A DNA stretch of 64,000 nucleotides from an uncultured Sphingobium sp. (GTDB taxonomy: Bacteria; Pseudomonadota; Alphaproteobacteria; Sphingomonadales; Sphingomonadaceae), in NCBI GenBank assembly GCA_946885845.1, contig CAMPHJ010000001.1, forward strand, positions 186,001 to 250,000, read 5' to 3'. Positions 18,592 to 29,806 of the stretch are shown here, piece after piece. The stretch's first letter is position 1; each line of letters begins with the position of its first letter. The translations under genes were made by a program, and so were the position numbers. Below the pieces are notes generated by a model that had not been told where the DNA came from, made no database searches, and worked only from the letters and a program-made list of their open reading frames with translations.

Positions 18592-19992
18592 TCACATATG
18601 GATGGGCTTGCCCATTACCGCCATCGCCGCTTCCTTGATCGCTTCGCTATGCGTTGGGTGCGCGTGGCAGGTATAGGCGATGTCCTCGCTCGATGCGCCG
18701 AACTCCATGGCCTGCGCGGCCTGCGCAATCATGGTGCCCGCGACCGAAGCGATGATCCACACGCCAACCACCTTGTCAGTCTGGGCATCGGCGATGATCT
18801 TTACGAAGCCGTCAGGTTCGTGATTGGTCTTGGCGCGGCTGTTTGCCATCATCGGGAACTTGCCGACCTTGATCACGCCCTTTTCCCTGGCAGCTTCCTC
18901 GGTCAAGCCCACCCCAGCAATCTCCGGGCTGGTATAAACGACCGACGGGATCACGTCGTGATTCACGATGCCGGTCAGGCCAGCGATATTCTCCGCGACT
19001 GCAATGCCTTCATCCTCGGCTTTATGGGCAAGCATGGGGCCGGGGATCACGTCGCCGATCGCCCAGACGCCAGGCACCTTGGTCGCGAAATCATGATCGG
19101 TCTCAATCTGGCCGCGACCGTTAAGCTCCAGGCCGATCTTGTCCAGACCCAGCCCGTCGGTATTGGGACGGCGGCCGATCGACACCAAAACCACATCGGC
19201 CTCAATCGTCTCATTATCACCGCCAGCAGCCGGTTCGACGGTCAGGGTCACGCCCTTCTTATGCGCCTGTGCGCCCGTCACCTTGGTTCCCAGCTTGTAT
19301 TCGAAGCCCTGCTTCTTGAATATCTTGTTCGCTTCCTTGCGGACTTCCCCGTCCATGCCAGGCAGGATCTGGTCGAGATATTCGACCACGGTTACCTTTG
19401 CGCCCACACGACGCCAGACGGAACCCAGTTCCAGCCCGATGACGCCGCCACCGATCACGACCATATGGCCGGGCACCTTGTCCAGCTCCAGCGCACCCGT
19501 CGAATCGACGATCAGACCCTTGTCATTGTCGACTTCGACGCCCGGTAATGGCGTGACCGAAGATCCGGTGGCAATGACGATATTCTTCGCCGTGACCGTC
19601 TTGCCAGCTATTTCAACCGTGTTCGCGCCGGTGAAGCTGGCACGCCCCTTCAACCAGTCGATCTTGTTTTTCTTGAACAGAAACTCGATACCGCCCGTCA
19701 GCCCCTTGACGGCGTCTTTGCGCTGGCCCTGCATCGCGCCCAGGTCCAGGCTCATCTTGTCAATCTTGACGCCCAGCTTGGCGAGTGCGCCGCTTGATGC
19801 TTCCTCGAACAATTCGGACGCGTGCAGCAGCGCCTTCGACGGGATGCAACCGACGTTGAGGCAGGTTCCGCCCAACGTGTCGCGGCTTTCGGCGCAGGCT
19901 GTCTTGAGGCCCAGTTGCGCAGCACGGATCGCCGCCACATAGCCACCCGGCCCCGCGCCAATCACCAGAACGTCATAATCGAAGTCTGCCAT
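18592..19992 (-). CDS. lpdA: Dihydrolipoyl dehydrogenase (E3)
   Basis: E3 reoxidises the lipoyl groups of 2-oxoacid dehydrogenase complexes using FAD and NAD+. The 466-residue flavoprotein shows the FAD loop GAGPGGYVAAIRAAQLG, the redox disulfide GGTCLNVGCIPSK, the NAD loop GGGVIGLELG, the second FAD motif AIGDVIPGPMLAHKAEDEG and the C-terminal HAHPTHSEA with the catalytic His. As the last gene of the sucA-sucB cluster it most likely serves 2-oxoglutarate dehydrogenase, and possibly other complexes too. Confidence 0.96.
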   Translation of the reverse strand: MADFDYDVLVIGAGPGGYVAAIRAAQLGLKTACAESRDTLGGTCLNVGCIPSKALLHASELFEEASSGALAKLGVKIDKMSLDLGAMQGQRKDAVKGLTGGIEFLFKKNKIDWLKGRASFTGANTVEIAGKTVTAKNIVIATGSSVTPLPGVEVDNDKGLIVDSTGALELDKVPGHMVVIGGGVIGLELGSVWRRVGAKVTVVEYLDQILPGMDGEVRKEANKIFKKQGFEYKLGTKVTGAQAHKKGVTLTVEPAAGGDNETIEADVVLVSIGRRPNTDGLGLDKIGLELNGRGQIETDHDFATKVPGVWAIGDVIPGPMLAHKAEDEGIAVAENIAGLTGIVNHDVIPSVVYTSPEIAGVGLTEEAAREKGVIKVGKFPMMANSRAKTNHEPDGFVKIIADAQTDKVVGVWIIASVAGTMIAQAAQAMEFGASSEDIAYTCHAHPTHSEAIKEAAMAVMGKPIHM

Positions 19993-20000
19993 AAGAATCT

Positions 20001-20091
20001 CCGTTCGCCCTGAGCCTGTCTAGGGGCTTCACTAGCTATTTCGTCCCTTGGGGAAAAAGAGACAGGGCTTCGACAGGCTCGGCCCGAACGG
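20001..20091. repeat. Inverted repeat between sucB and lpdA
   Basis: CCGTTCGCCCTGAGCCTGTC (from 20001) and the reverse complement of 20065-20091 are near copies, so the 91 bases can fold into a long imperfect hairpin. I recall similar arms (GTTCGCCCTGAGCCTGTCGAAG) scattered between genes in sphingomonad genomes, which would make this a dispersed repeat inserted in the operon. It could also shield the upstream transcript from decay. Confidence 0.75.
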
Positions 20092-20105
20092 AAAGACGGC
20101 CGACC

Positions 20106-21353
20106 TTACAGGTCGATCAACAGACGGGTTGGATCTTCGATCGCATTCTTCACCGCGACGAGGAAGGTCACCGCTTCGCGGCCATCGACCAGACGATGAT
20201 CATAGCTGAGAGCCAGATACATCATCGGACGAATGACGATCTCGCCATTGCGGACGACCGGACGGTCCTCAATACGATGAAGGCCCAGCACGGCCGACTG
20301 CGGCGGGTTGATGATCGGGCTCGACAGCAGCGAACCGAAGACGCCACCGTTGGAGATAGTGAAGGTGCCACCCTTCATGTCTTCCATGGTAAGCGTGCCT
20401 TCCTTGGCCTTCTTGCCAAAGCCGCCGATCGTCTTTTCAATGTCCGCCACGCTCAGGCTTTCCGCGTTGCGGATCACCGGCACGACCAGGCCATTGGGGG
20501 CGGAAACGGCGACCGAAATGTCGGCGAAATCATTATAGACGATCTCGTCGCCATCGATCTGCGCATTAACGCCCGGAATGTCGCGCAGCGCCATGCAGAC
20601 GGCCTTGGTGAAGAAGCCCATGAAGCCCAGACGGACGCCATGCTTCTTTTCAAACAAGTCCTTATACTTTGCGCGCGCTTCAATGACGTTGGTCATATCG
20701 ACGTCATTATAGGTCGTCAGCAGCGCCGCCGTATTCTGCGCTTCCTTCAAGCGCTTGGCGACCGTCTGGCGCAGGCGGGTCATTTTGACGCGTTCCTGCG
20801 CGCGGCTGGGACCAGCGACCGGAGCAGCCGCAGCAGGGGTGGCGGCAGGGGCCAAAGCCGCAGCCTTGGCAGTGCCAGCGGCGACAGCAGCAGTCACGTC
20901 ATCCTTGGTCAGGCGACCGTCCTTGCCCGTGCCCTTGATCTTGCTGGGGTCGAGGCCATGTTCCAGGACCAGGCGGCGTACGGCCGGCGACAGCGTCAGG
21001 TTGCCGCCTTCGTCTTCTTCGGCCGGGGCCGAAGCCGTGGGAGCGGGCGCGGCAGCCTCCGCCTTGGCAGCGGGGGCCGGTGCGGCGCCAGCGGCAGGCT
21101 TGGCGGCAGCGGCTGCACCTTCGTTGATCATCGCCAGCAGCGCGCCGACGTTCACGGTATCGCCTTCCTTGGCGATGATGTCGCCCAGCGTTCCAGCGAC
21201 TGGCGCGGGCACGTCGACGGCAACCTTGTCGGTTTCCAGGCTGACGATCGCCTCATCGGCCTGCACGGCCTCTCCAGGCTTCTTCAGCCACTGGCCAACG
21301 GTCGCTTCGGTAACGGATTCGCCCAGGGTAGGGACTTTGACTTCTGTTGCCAT
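20106..21353 (-). CDS. sucB: Dihydrolipoyllysine-residue succinyltransferase (E2 of 2-oxoglutarate dehydrogenase)
   Basis: E2 core of the 2-oxoglutarate dehydrogenase complex. In the 415 residues, a lipoyl domain comes first ([14 protein letters not shown], with the lipoylated Lys). An Ala/Pro-rich linker (about 80-115), a peripheral subunit-binding domain ([32 protein letters not shown], about 120-155) and a second Ala-rich linker follow, then the catalytic acyltransferase domain ending in SYDHRLVDG. One lipoyl domain is typical of SucB. It lies 8 bases after sucA. Confidence 0.96.
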   Translation of the reverse strand: MATEVKVPTLGESVTEATVGQWLKKPGEAVQADEAIVSLETDKVAVDVPAPVAGTLGDIIAKEGDTVNVGALLAMINEGAAAAAKPAAGAAPAPAAKAEAAAPAPTASAPAEEDEGGNLTLSPAVRRLVLEHGLDPSKIKGTGKDGRLTKDDVTAAVAAGTAKAAALAPAATPAAAAPVAGPSRAQERVKMTRLRQTVAKRLKEAQNTAALLTTYNDVDMTNVIEARAKYKDLFEKKHGVRLGFMGFFTKAVCMALRDIPGVNAQIDGDEIVYNDFADISVAVSAPNGLVVPVIRNAESLSVADIEKTIGGFGKKAKEGTLTMEDMKGGTFTISNGGVFGSLLSSPIINPPQSAVLGLHRIEDRPVVRNGEIVIRPMMYLALSYDHRLVDGREAVTFLVAVKNAIEDPTRLLIDL

Positions 21354-21361
21354 GAGCTTGG

Positions 21362-24157
21362 TCAGCCTTTCTTCTGGCGGCGGATTTCTTCACGGACGCT
21401 GTGACCCAGCGCATCGGCGACGAGCGCGCCCTGTTCAGCGACGTGGCGTTTGGCGAGGCCCGTTGCGGGCGATGCCGATGCCTTGCGCCCGGCATAGCGG
21501 GCACGCATCGGAGCCCTGCCCGCCTGCGCCAGCGCTTCCTCAATATATGGCTCGACAAATGACCAGGCGCCATTGTTGCGCGGTTCTTCCTGGCACCAGA
21601 TCACTTCCTCCAGGTTCGTCATGCGCTTCAGACGCACGGCGAGGGCCTCAGCGGGGAAGGGATAGAGCTGTTCGATGCGGACGACCTGAGTATTTTTATC
21701 ACCTGCCGCGTTGCGGGCTTCCATCAGGTCGTAGGCAACCTTGCCGGAGCAGAGCACCAACCGCTTTGTTTCTGCGTCCGGCGCCGGATTGATGTCCGAC
21801 AGGATGCGCATGAAGTGGGTATTGCCCTGGAAGTCCTGAGCCGTGCTGACGGCCAGCTTGTGCCGCAGCAGCGACTTTGGCGTCATCATTATCAGCGGCT
21901 TGCGGAACGGGCGCAGCATCTGTCGGCGCAGGATATGGAAATAGTTGGCCGGCGTCGTGCAATTGGCGACCTGGATATTGCCTTCCGCGCAGAGTTGCAG
22001 GAAGCGTTCCAGGCGTGCCGAGCTGTGCTCCGGCCCCTGTCCTTCATAGCCGTGGGGCAAGAGGCAGACGAGACCGTTCGAACGGAGCCACTTGGTTTCC
22101 GACGAGCAGATATACTGGTCGAATATGATCTGCGCACCATTGGCAAAATCGCCAAACTGCGCTTCCCACAGCACCAGGCTCTTGGGATCGGCAAGCGCAA
22201 AGCCATATTCAAAGCCCAGCACGCCATATTCCGACAAGGGGCTGTCGAGTACCTCGAACCGGCCATGGGGAACGGTGGACAGCGGGATATATTTATTCTC
22301 GCTATCCTGGTCGACCCAGACAGCGTGGCGCTGACTGAAGGTTCCGCGACCGGAGTCCTGCCCGGACAGACGGACGCCATAGCCTTCCGACAACAGCGAA
22401 CCGAAAGCCAGCGCTTCGCCGGTCGCCCAGTCGAAGTTCACACCGTTCTTGAACATCTCCGCCTTTGCATCGATCACGCGTTGCAAAGTTTTGTGGACAT
22501 TATGTCCTTCGGGCACCGTCGTCAGCGTCTTGCCCAGGCTGTCGAACAATTTCTGGCTGATCGCGCTTTCGACATTCTGCCGCGCCGTTTCCGCGTCAGC
22601 AGGCTTGTGCAAGCCAGACCAGCGGCCGGCAAACCAGTCCGCCTTGTTGGACTTATAGCTCTTGGCGGCCTCGAACTCCTGCTCCAGATGATTGACGAAG
22701 TCGCCCGTCACCTGGTTCACGAAGTCGTCGTCGACCACGCCTTCTGCCTTCAGCCGGGCCGAATAGACATCGCTGACCCGCGCGTGCTGGCGAATTTTGG
22801 CGTACATCTGCGGCTGAGTGAAGCTCGGTTCGTCGCCCTCATTGTGGCCGAAGCGGCGATAACACCACATGTCGATCACGATGTCGCGATGGAAGGTCTG
22901 ACGATATTCGATCGCCAGCTTGCACGCGAAGGTCACCGCTTCGGGATCGTCGCCATTGATGTGAAGGATCGGAGCCTGGACGCCCTTCGCCACGTCGCTC
23001 GGATAGGGCGATCCGCGTGAAAATTGGGGCGAGGTCGTAAAACCGATCTGGTTGTTGACGATGAAGTGGATGCAACCGCCGGTATTATAGCCACTGACGC
23101 CCGAAAAACCCAGGCATTCCCAGACGATGCCCTGGCCTGCAAAGGCCGCGTCACCGTGGATCAGAACAGGCAACACCTGCTCATGCTTGCCCAGATCGTC
23201 GCGGAAGGTCTGCTGCGCGCGGACCTTGCCCAGCACGACCGGATCAACGGTTTCAAGATGCGACGGGTTGGGGACCAGCGACATGTGCACCTTGATCCCG
23301 TCGAACTCACGGTCAGTGGAGGTGCCCAGATGATATTTGACGTCGCCCGAACCGCCGACGTCTTCCGGGTTGGCGGTGCCGCCGGAAAATTCATGGAAGA
23401 TAACGCGAAAGCCCTTGGCCATCACGTTGGCAAGGACGTTGAGGCGACCGCGATGGGCCATGCCGTAGACAATTTCCCGAACGCCCAGCGCGCCGCCATA
23501 TTTGATGATGGCTTCCAGGGCCGGGATCATCGACTCGCCGCCGTCCAGGCCAAAGCGCTTGGTGCCGACATATTTGCGGCCCAGGAACTTTTCATATTGT
23601 TCGGCCTGGATGACCTTTGCCAGGATCGCCTTCTTGCCTTCGGGCGTGAACTGGATTTCCTTATCCTTGCCCTCCAACCGTTCCTGCAGGAAGCGACGCT
23701 CCTCAACATCGGCAATGTGCATATATTCAAGGCCGACATTGCCGCAGTAATTGGCGCGCAAAATAGCGACGATCTCACGCACCGTCGCATATTGCAGGCC
23801 GAGCGTTCCACCGAGATAGATCTTTTTCTCAGGATCGTTCAGGCCGTGATATTCCGGCGTAAGGTCAGCTGGCAGGTCGCGTTGGGACAGGCTCAAAGGA
23901 TCGAGATTGGCGGCCAGGTGACCGCGAACGCGATAGGTACGGATCAGCATCTGCGCGCGGATGGCATCGTCAGCGGCACTGACTGCATCCGCGTCCGACA
24001 CGGCTTTGCCCGAAGCCTTGGCCGCAGCCTTTACCGCGACCTGCATCTGCGTCGGGTCCATCGCCCCCGTCAGGTCGTCCGTATCGCTCAGCGGCCAGTT
24101 GCTGCGGGCCCAACTGGGTCCGTGCTCGACTTCGAAATCCTGGTTCTCGTAACCCAT
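21362..24157 (-). CDS. sucA: 2-oxoglutarate dehydrogenase E1 component
   Basis: The thiamine-diphosphate E1 enzyme that decarboxylates 2-oxoglutarate and passes the succinyl group to SucB. At about 931 residues it is full length and contains the core region [30 protein letters not shown], the ThDP loop around INGDDPEAV, and the C-terminal transketolase-like domain ([19 protein letters not shown]). The start is ATG 24157 ([16 protein letters not shown]) or ATG 24172, five residues longer. It is the middle gene of the TCA operon. Confidence 0.96.
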   Translation of the reverse strand: MGYENQDFEVEHGPSWARSNWPLSDTDDLTGAMDPTQMQVAVKAAAKASGKAVSDADAVSAADDAIRAQMLIRTYRVRGHLAANLDPLSLSQRDLPADLTPEYHGLNDPEKKIYLGGTLGLQYATVREIVAILRANYCGNVGLEYMHIADVEERRFLQERLEGKDKEIQFTPEGKKAILAKVIQAEQYEKFLGRKYVGTKRFGLDGGESMIPALEAIIKYGGALGVREIVYGMAHRGRLNVLANVMAKGFRVIFHEFSGGTANPEDVGGSGDVKYHLGTSTDREFDGIKVHMSLVPNPSHLETVDPVVLGKVRAQQTFRDDLGKHEQVLPVLIHGDAAFAGQGIVWECLGFSGVSGYNTGGCIHFIVNNQIGFTTSPQFSRGSPYPSDVAKGVQAPILHINGDDPEAVTFACKLAIEYRQTFHRDIVIDMWCYRRFGHNEGDEPSFTQPQMYAKIRQHARVSDVYSARLKAEGVVDDDFVNQVTGDFVNHLEQEFEAAKSYKSNKADWFAGRWSGLHKPADAETARQNVESAISQKLFDSLGKTLTTVPEGHNVHKTLQRVIDAKAEMFKNGVNFDWATGEALAFGSLLSEGYGVRLSGQDSGRGTFSQRHAVWVDQDSENKYIPLSTVPHGRFEVLDSPLSEYGVLGFEYGFALADPKSLVLWEAQFGDFANGAQIIFDQYICSSETKWLRSNGLVCLLPHGYEGQGPEHSSARLERFLQLCAEGNIQVANCTTPANYFHILRRQMLRPFRKPLIMMTPKSLLRHKLAVSTAQDFQGNTHFMRILSDINPAPDAETKRLVLCSGKVAYDLMEARNAAGDKNTQVVRIEQLYPFPAEALAVRLKRMTNLEEVIWCQEEPRNNGAWSFVEPYIEEALAQAGRAPMRARYAGRKASASPATGLAKRHVAEQGALVADALGHSVREEIRRQKKG

Positions 24158-24208
24158 TTCTCTGCGTCCCATGCCACCCGCGTGCAGTCGCGGATCGGGG
24201 TAACAAGC

Positions 24209-24228
24209 GGCCGGGGTGCAGCCCGGCC
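24209..24228. repeat. Short hairpin between sucD and sucA
   Basis: GGCCGGG (24209-24215) pairs with CCCGGCC (24222-24228). It lies between sucD and sucA. With no T-run it may be a simple intercistronic hairpin. Confidence 0.35.
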
Positions 24229-24245
24229 ACCTTGCAGGCTTCAGA

Positions 24246-25130
24246 TCAGCCCTTCAGCACTTCCACCAGCGTCGAACCAAGCTCCGAAGGGCTGGCCGCG
24301 ACCTTGATGCCGGCGGCTTCCATCGCCGCAATCTTGCTTTCAGCATCGCCCTTACCGCCCGACACGATCGCACCGGCATGGCCCATGCGACGGCCCGGAG
24401 GCGCCGTGCGACCCGCGATGAAACCTGCCATCGGCTTCTTGCGGCCACGCTTGGCCTCATCAATCAGGAACTGGGCAGCCTGTTCTTCCGCGTCGCCGCC
24501 GATTTCACCGATCATGATGATCGATTCGGTAGCGTCGTCGGCCAGGAACAGTTCCAGCACGTCGATGAAGTTGGTGCCATTGACCGGGTCGCCGCCGATG
24601 CCCACAGCCGTGGTCTGGCCCAGGCCTGCGTTCGAGGTCTGGAACACGGCTTCATAGGTCAAGGTGCCGGAACGCGAAACGACGCCGACGCTGCCCGCCT
24701 TAAAGATGCTGCCGGGCATGATGCCGATCTTGCACTCATTAGGGGTCAGCACGCCGGGGCAGTTCGGGCCGATCAGGCGCGACTTGCTGCCGGAGAGCGC
24801 GCGCTTGACGCGTACCATGTCCAGCACCGGAATGCCTTCGGTGATGCAGACGATCAGCGGGATTTCCGCATCGATCGCTTCCAGGATCGAATCAGCCGCG
24901 AATGGCGGCGGAACGTAGACGACCGAAGCATCCGCGCCGGTCTTTGCCTTTGCTTCGGCAACGGTATCGTACATAGGCAGGCCGATGTGGCTGGTGCCGC
25001 CCTTGCCGGGCGTGACGCCAGCAACCATCTGCGTGCCATACGCCAGCGCCTGTTCGGTGTGGAAGGTGCCGGTGGCACCGGTCATACCCTGGGTAATGAC
25101 CTTGGTGTTCTTGTTCACCAGAATGGACAT
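24246..25130 (-). CDS. sucD: Succinate-CoA ligase (ADP-forming) alpha subunit
   Basis: The alpha subunit of succinyl-CoA synthetase binds CoA and carries the phosphohistidine. The 294-residue protein shows the N-terminal Rossmann part ([24 protein letters not shown]), GGKGGTSH-like CoA contacts ([13 protein letters not shown]) and the active-site segment [16 protein letters not shown] with its His. The partner beta subunit gene sucC, usually directly upstream, is not next to it; the gene upstream is mdh. A strong hairpin sits in the mdh-sucD gap. Confidence 0.96.
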   Translation of the reverse strand: MSILVNKNTKVITQGMTGATGTFHTEQALAYGTQMVAGVTPGKGGTSHIGLPMYDTVAEAKAKTGADASVVYVPPPFAADSILEAIDAEIPLIVCITEGIPVLDMVRVKRALSGSKSRLIGPNCPGVLTPNECKIGIMPGSIFKAGSVGVVSRSGTLTYEAVFQTSNAGLGQTTAVGIGGDPVNGTNFIDVLELFLADDATESIIMIGEIGGDAEEQAAQFLIDEAKRGRKKPMAGFIAGRTAPPGRRMGHAGAIVSGGKGDAESKIAAMEAAGIKVAASPSELGSTLVEVLKG

Positions 25131-25175
25131 GTCAGTCCCTTTACATTCTGTGGACGTGGCACTTCAGATGAAAGG

Positions 25176-25214
25176 CAGCATGTCCCAGGCTGCTCACCCA
25201 CCTGGGACGTGCTG
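25176..25214. repeat. Strong intercistronic hairpin between mdh and sucD
   Basis: CAGCATGTCCCAGG (25176-25189) pairs with CCTGGGACGTGCTG (25201-25214), 14 bp with a single wobble, around an 11-base loop. It lies about 15 bases past the mdh stop on the minus strand. Only TTT follows, so partial termination or protection of the mdh message is plausible. Confidence 0.6.
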
Positions 25215-25229
25215 GTGCAGCTCTTGAGC

Positions 25230-26198
<969 letters not shown>

Positions 26199-26384
26199 TC
26201 ATCCTCCAAGCACGGAATATTGGAATTGCCCGCCCGCTTAGGCCGATAATGTTAAGGTTTCAACAGTGGATCAGCGGCACATCCAAATTATCTTTGCAAT
26301 TCATTCGCAGTTGCATTAATAGCAGATCGCCCTGTTGTCGTACGTCCCTACCCTGGCGTTCGATCGTCCCGCAGCGGCCACCTG

Positions 26385-26417
26385 CCGGACGCTTCCCTTC
26401 ATTGGGGAAGCGTCCGG
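26385..26417. repeat. Perfect 13-bp inverted repeat between zapE and mdh
   Basis: CCGGACGCTTCCC (26385-26397) pairs perfectly with GGGAAGCGTCCGG (26405-26417) around 7 bases. It lies past the end of zapE and upstream of mdh on the same strand, so it probably ends or trims the zapE message even though no T-run follows. The 279-base gap holds no gene that I can see. Confidence 0.6.
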
Positions 26418-26471
26418 GCCATTTAGAGGGTTGAAAAAGGGGGCGTTCGTCCTCTGAAACGAGGGGCGCGC

Positions 26472-27584
26472 CTATTTGGGTCCGTGACCCAACGCCAGGT
26501 AATCGTCCGATTGCATTTCCATCAACCGGGACACGGTACGCTCAAATTCAAAGGCGCCATCACCTACGGGGTAAAGCGAGGCAGGCTGTGCGTCAGCAGA
26601 GGCCAGCAGCTTCACCTTATATTCGTAAAGCGCGTCAATCAGCGTCACGAAGCGCGCGGCCTCGTTACGATTTTCGGGGCCAAGCACCGGAATGCCGACC
26701 AGGATCACGGTATGGAACCGGCGGGCAATCGCCAGATAATCGGGCGCACCCCGTGCTGCCGCACAGAGCCGTTTGAAGGAGAATACCGCGACCCCCTTCA
26801 GGCTTTTGGGTACATGCAGGGTACGTCCGCCCTGTACCGGAATATCGTCAGAAGGAACCTTGGCGCGATCTTCGACCGGATAATCGGTCAGGCGGAAAAA
26901 GGCATCAGACAGCGCCTTCGTCGCCTCTGGCCCATTGGGCGAATGCCAAAGCTGCGCATCGCCGAGGCGGTCGAGCCGGTAATCGGTAGGCCCATTGAGC
27001 GTCATGACGTCGAGCCGATCCTTGATCAGATCAATGAATGGCAGGAAAAGCTGACGGTTAAGGCCGTTTTTATAAAGCTCGTCAGGTTCGCGATTGGACG
27101 TCGTGACGATCGTGACCTGAGAGTCGAGCAGTCCTGTGAACAATCGCGACATAATCGCGGCATCAGCCATGTTGTTGACGACCATCTCGTCAAAGCACAG
27201 CAGCCGCGCCTCGTCCGCCAGGGATTGCACCACGGGCGGGATGGGATCGCCCTTTTCCGACTTCCGCGCATCCGCCAGTCGTGCGTGCACATCCAGCATG
27301 AATTCGTGGAAATGCGCCCGCTTCTTGCGCTGGATTTTCACCGTGCTGAAAAACAGGTCCATCAGCATCGACTTGCCCCGTCCAACGCCGCCCCACATGT
27401 AGAGGCCGCGCGGTGGTTCGGGCGCCTTGCGCAACAGCCGCCACAGGGTTGAGCCGCGGGGCGGAGCCGCTTCCAGTTCCTGCTGCAACAGGTCCAGACG
27501 TCGCGCCGCCCGCTCCTGATCAGGGTCGGCGCGCAACTCACCGGCCGTAACCAGTGCGCGATAGCGCTCAATTACGCTGTTCAT
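26472..27584 (-). CDS. zapE: Cell division protein ZapE / AFG1-family ATPase
   Basis: An AFG1/ZapE-type AAA ATPase of 370 residues. It shows the Walker A GGVGRGKSMLMDLFF at about 65-80, Walker B CFDEMVVNNMADA and the sensor region TTSNREPDELYKNGL. In E. coli ZapE acts on the Z-ring under stress; mitochondrial AFG1 handles respiratory-chain proteins. The neighbour sdhB, two genes upstream, makes the second idea attractive but does not prove it. Its start overlaps the thioesterase stop as ATGA. Confidence 0.92.
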   Translation of the reverse strand: MNSVIERYRALVTAGELRADPDQERAARRLDLLQQELEAAPPRGSTLWRLLRKAPEPPRGLYMWGGVGRGKSMLMDLFFSTVKIQRKKRAHFHEFMLDVHARLADARKSEKGDPIPPVVQSLADEARLLCFDEMVVNNMADAAIMSRLFTGLLDSQVTIVTTSNREPDELYKNGLNRQLFLPFIDLIKDRLDVMTLNGPTDYRLDRLGDAQLWHSPNGPEATKALSDAFFRLTDYPVEDRAKVPSDDIPVQGGRTLHVPKSLKGVAVFSFKRLCAAARGAPDYLAIARRFHTVILVGIPVLGPENRNEAARFVTLIDALYEYKVKLLASADAQPASLYPVGDGAFEFERTVSRLMEMQSDDYLALGHGPK

Positions 27585-28042
27585 TTCGGCATGGGCGCCT
27601 TGCGCACTGTTGCGGTCGAAGCTGCGACCAGACCATCGCCCTGATGGATCGTCATCCGCATGAACATCAGACGTCCTGTTTCACGCAGCAGTTCCACTTC
27701 GGCACGCAGCGGCGGACCGACGTCACCTGATCCACAATATTGCATGCCGAGGTCCACCGTCACGGCGGAGGCCTGTTCTGGTCGGCCCATGGCAGCCAAC
27801 CCGGCGAAATAAGCATGATCGGCAAATCCCGCGAGAAAACCGCCATGCAGCGCACCCATGCGGTTGGCATGATAGGGCCGGGTTTCCAGCATCACCGTCG
27901 CGCGGCCTTCGCCATCGCTACGTGAATAGCTGGGACCGATGCAGGTATCCAGAAAGGTGCCCTGCATCGGATCGGTCCAGACGAGCCACCCAGCCCAAGG
28001 GCCGTCCGGCACCCGGCTTACAGGTCCAGCATCGCCGCTCAC
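27581..28042 (-). CDS. PaaI-type hotdog-fold thioesterase
   Basis: A 153-residue hotdog protein with the family core NRMGALHGGFLAGFADHAYF and the strand TVDLGMQYCGSG. Such proteins hydrolyse acyl- or aryl-CoA thioesters; the substrate cannot be read from the sequence. The gene lies 4 bases after sdhB and overlaps zapE, so the three form a tight operon. Confidence 0.8.
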   Translation of the reverse strand: MSGDAGPVSRVPDGPWAGWLVWTDPMQGTFLDTCIGPSYSRSDGEGRATVMLETRPYHANRMGALHGGFLAGFADHAYFAGLAAMGRPEQASAVTVDLGMQYCGSGDVGPPLRAEVELLRETGRLMFMRMTIHQGDGLVAASTATVRKAPMPK

Positions 28043-28046
28043 CGCA

Positions 28047-28835
28047 TCAAAGCTGCCGTTCGACCATCATCTTCTTGGTCTCCGCGATCGCCTTGGCGGG
28101 GCTGAGGCCCTTGGGGCAAACGTTCGCGCAGTTCATGATGGTGTGGCAGCGATAGAGGCGGAACGGATCTTCCAGCTCATCCAGACGCTCACCCGTATAT
28201 TCATCACGGCTGTCCGCCAGCCAGCGATAGGCCTGGAGCAGGATAGCGGGACCCAGAAACTTGTCGGAATTCCACCAGTAGCTGGGGCAGCTGGTCGAAC
28301 AGCAGGCGCACAGGATGCACTCATACAGTCCGTCCAGCTTTTCACGGTCGGCGGGCGACTGAAGCCGCTCCTTGCCGCTTGGCGGGGGCGTGACAGTTTG
28401 CAGCCACGGCTTGATCGAGCTGTACTGCGCATAGAAATGGGTGAAATCAGGAACAAGGTCCTTGATCACGTCCATGTGCGGCAGCGGCGTGATGCGGACT
28501 TCCTTGCCAGCGCACTCGTCAATGGCGGTGGTGCAGGCCAGACCATTCTTGCCGTTCATGTTCATGGAACAGGAACCGCAGATGCCTTCGCGGCAGGACC
28601 GGCGGAAGGTCAGCGTCGGATCATATTCATTCTTGATCTTGAGCAACGCGTCCAGAACCATCGGCCCACAAGTGTCGAGGTCGATGTCGAACGTGTCGTA
28701 GCGCGGATTCTGCCCCGAGTCGGGATCGTAGCGATAGACCTTGAAGCTCCTGACGTTGCTCGCGCCGTCAGGTGCTTTATGAGCGACGCCCTTACCGGAA
28801 ATCTTGCTGTTCTTGGGCAGAGAGAATTCGGCCAT
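28047..28835 (-). CDS. sdhB: Succinate dehydrogenase iron-sulfur subunit
   Basis: SdhB carries electrons from the flavoprotein subunit to quinone through three iron-sulfur clusters. The 262-residue protein has all ligand sets: [15 protein letters not shown] for 2Fe-2[13 protein letters not shown] for 4Fe-4S, and [15 protein letters not shown] for the remaining cluster ligands. The ATG at 28835 follows GGAGGA. The sdhC, sdhD and sdhA genes, normally upstream, are not present; the gene upstream is a nucleotidyltransferase. Confidence 0.96.
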   Translation of the reverse strand: MAEFSLPKNSKISGKGVAHKAPDGASNVRSFKVYRYDPDSGQNPRYDTFDIDLDTCGPMVLDALLKIKNEYDPTLTFRRSCREGICGSCSMNMNGKNGLACTTAIDECAGKEVRITPLPHMDVIKDLVPDFTHFYAQYSSIKPWLQTVTPPPSGKERLQSPADREKLDGLYECILCACCSTSCPSYWWNSDKFLGPAILLQAYRWLADSRDEYTGERLDELEDPFRLYRCHTIMNCANVCPKGLSPAKAIAETKKMMVERQL

Positions 28836-28981
28836 GGGTTTACGATGTCCTCCATCCGCGCCGATAGTCGTTCGGCTCACGCAGGCGAAGCCCTTAGCGA
28901 CTGATTACGACCTTTACCACCCATCAAAGGGCAAAAGCGAAACAGCCCGTCCACGAACCTTGAAGGCGACAGTGATGGAGA

Positions 28982-29767
28982 TCAGTCGCGCCTTTCGGCC
29001 AATATCCGTTCAATCAGGATCACATCGTCGACCTTGTCCGCGTCGATACAGGCTTCAGCCCGCGCCATGGCGACCAGCCGCGCGGCAAGCCCAAAGCGTC
29101 GTCCTACCCGTGCGATTCCTGCGCGCAGGGACAGGATACGCAGCAAGGCCCCCAGCAGCACGACCGGGCCAAAGGCGGACAATATCTTCCACCCTTTCTT
29201 CCGGTCCTGTTCAACTTCCTGCCATAGCGCCAGGACTGGCCGCACCTGCGGACCGCCAAACCAAAAGAGGTTAGCGCCCGACCACCAGCCGTCGCGAAAT
29301 TTGAGCCAGGTCCTGCGGGATGCAGGATAGCGGGCAAGCAAGGTCGCGCGTTCAACCATAGCGACGGCCAGGTCCGCCCCCTTCGCTTCCCCCACAAACT
29401 GGTCCAGCATGTCGGAGTCCAGCAGGACATGATCGGCCGTCGTGACCAGCAGCGGAAAAGTCATGCCGGGTCGGTCGATCAGCGTCATCAGGGTGGAAGC
29501 GATTCCTGCGCCGCTCGTTTCGAACATCGTCTTGGGATGCGAAGCGATCCAGGCTGTTGCTGGATGGTCGGTCAGCAGGTCCGGCGTCTGCGTGAGGATC
29601 AGCAGCTTACCGACCGCAGGATGGGACAGCAATGCCCGCGCGGGGTAGTTGATCATCGGCTCACCCGCCACGGGCACCAGAGGCTTTATCGCGACCCCTG
29701 CTGCCTGAGCCAATGGATCGGTGCCGGGACGTGATCCGGCAAGCAAAATGGCGACGATATCAGTCAT
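28982..29767 (-). CDS. MobA-like NTP transferase domain protein
   Basis: A 261-residue protein whose N-terminal 150 residues look like a nucleotidyltransferase: an LLAGSRPGTDPLAQ loop in place of the usual LAGGxSxRMG, KPLVPVAGEPMINYPARAL, and TTADHVLLD as the metal aspartate region. The C-terminal part (about 175-230) has a hydrophobic stretch (GPVVLLGALLRILSL) and is less clear. The altered first loop suggests a divergent member acting on a sugar or lipid phosphate. It is separated from sdhB by about 145 bases. Confidence 0.7.
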   Translation of the reverse strand: MTDIVAILLAGSRPGTDPLAQAAGVAIKPLVPVAGEPMINYPARALLSHPAVGKLLILTQTPDLLTDHPATAWIASHPKTMFETSGAGIASTLMTLIDRPGMTFPLLVTTADHVLLDSDMLDQFVGEAKGADLAVAMVERATLLARYPASRRTWLKFRDGWWSGANLFWFGGPQVRPVLALWQEVEQDRKKGWKILSAFGPVVLLGALLRILSLRAGIARVGRRFGLAARLVAMARAEACIDADKVDDVILIERILAERRD

Positions 29768-29806
29768 GCGGGCCGCCTAGCGAAGCCTTCGCAAGACGGG
29801 AAGCAG

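Noticed and set aside
20196..21404. A 402-codon plus-strand open frame antisense to sucB
   Set aside because: Its Gly/Ser/Arg repeats mirror the Ala/Pro linkers of sucB read backwards.
23024..24307. A 427-codon plus-strand open frame antisense to sucA
   Set aside because: It is opposite a fully conserved E1 gene and shows no domain of its own.
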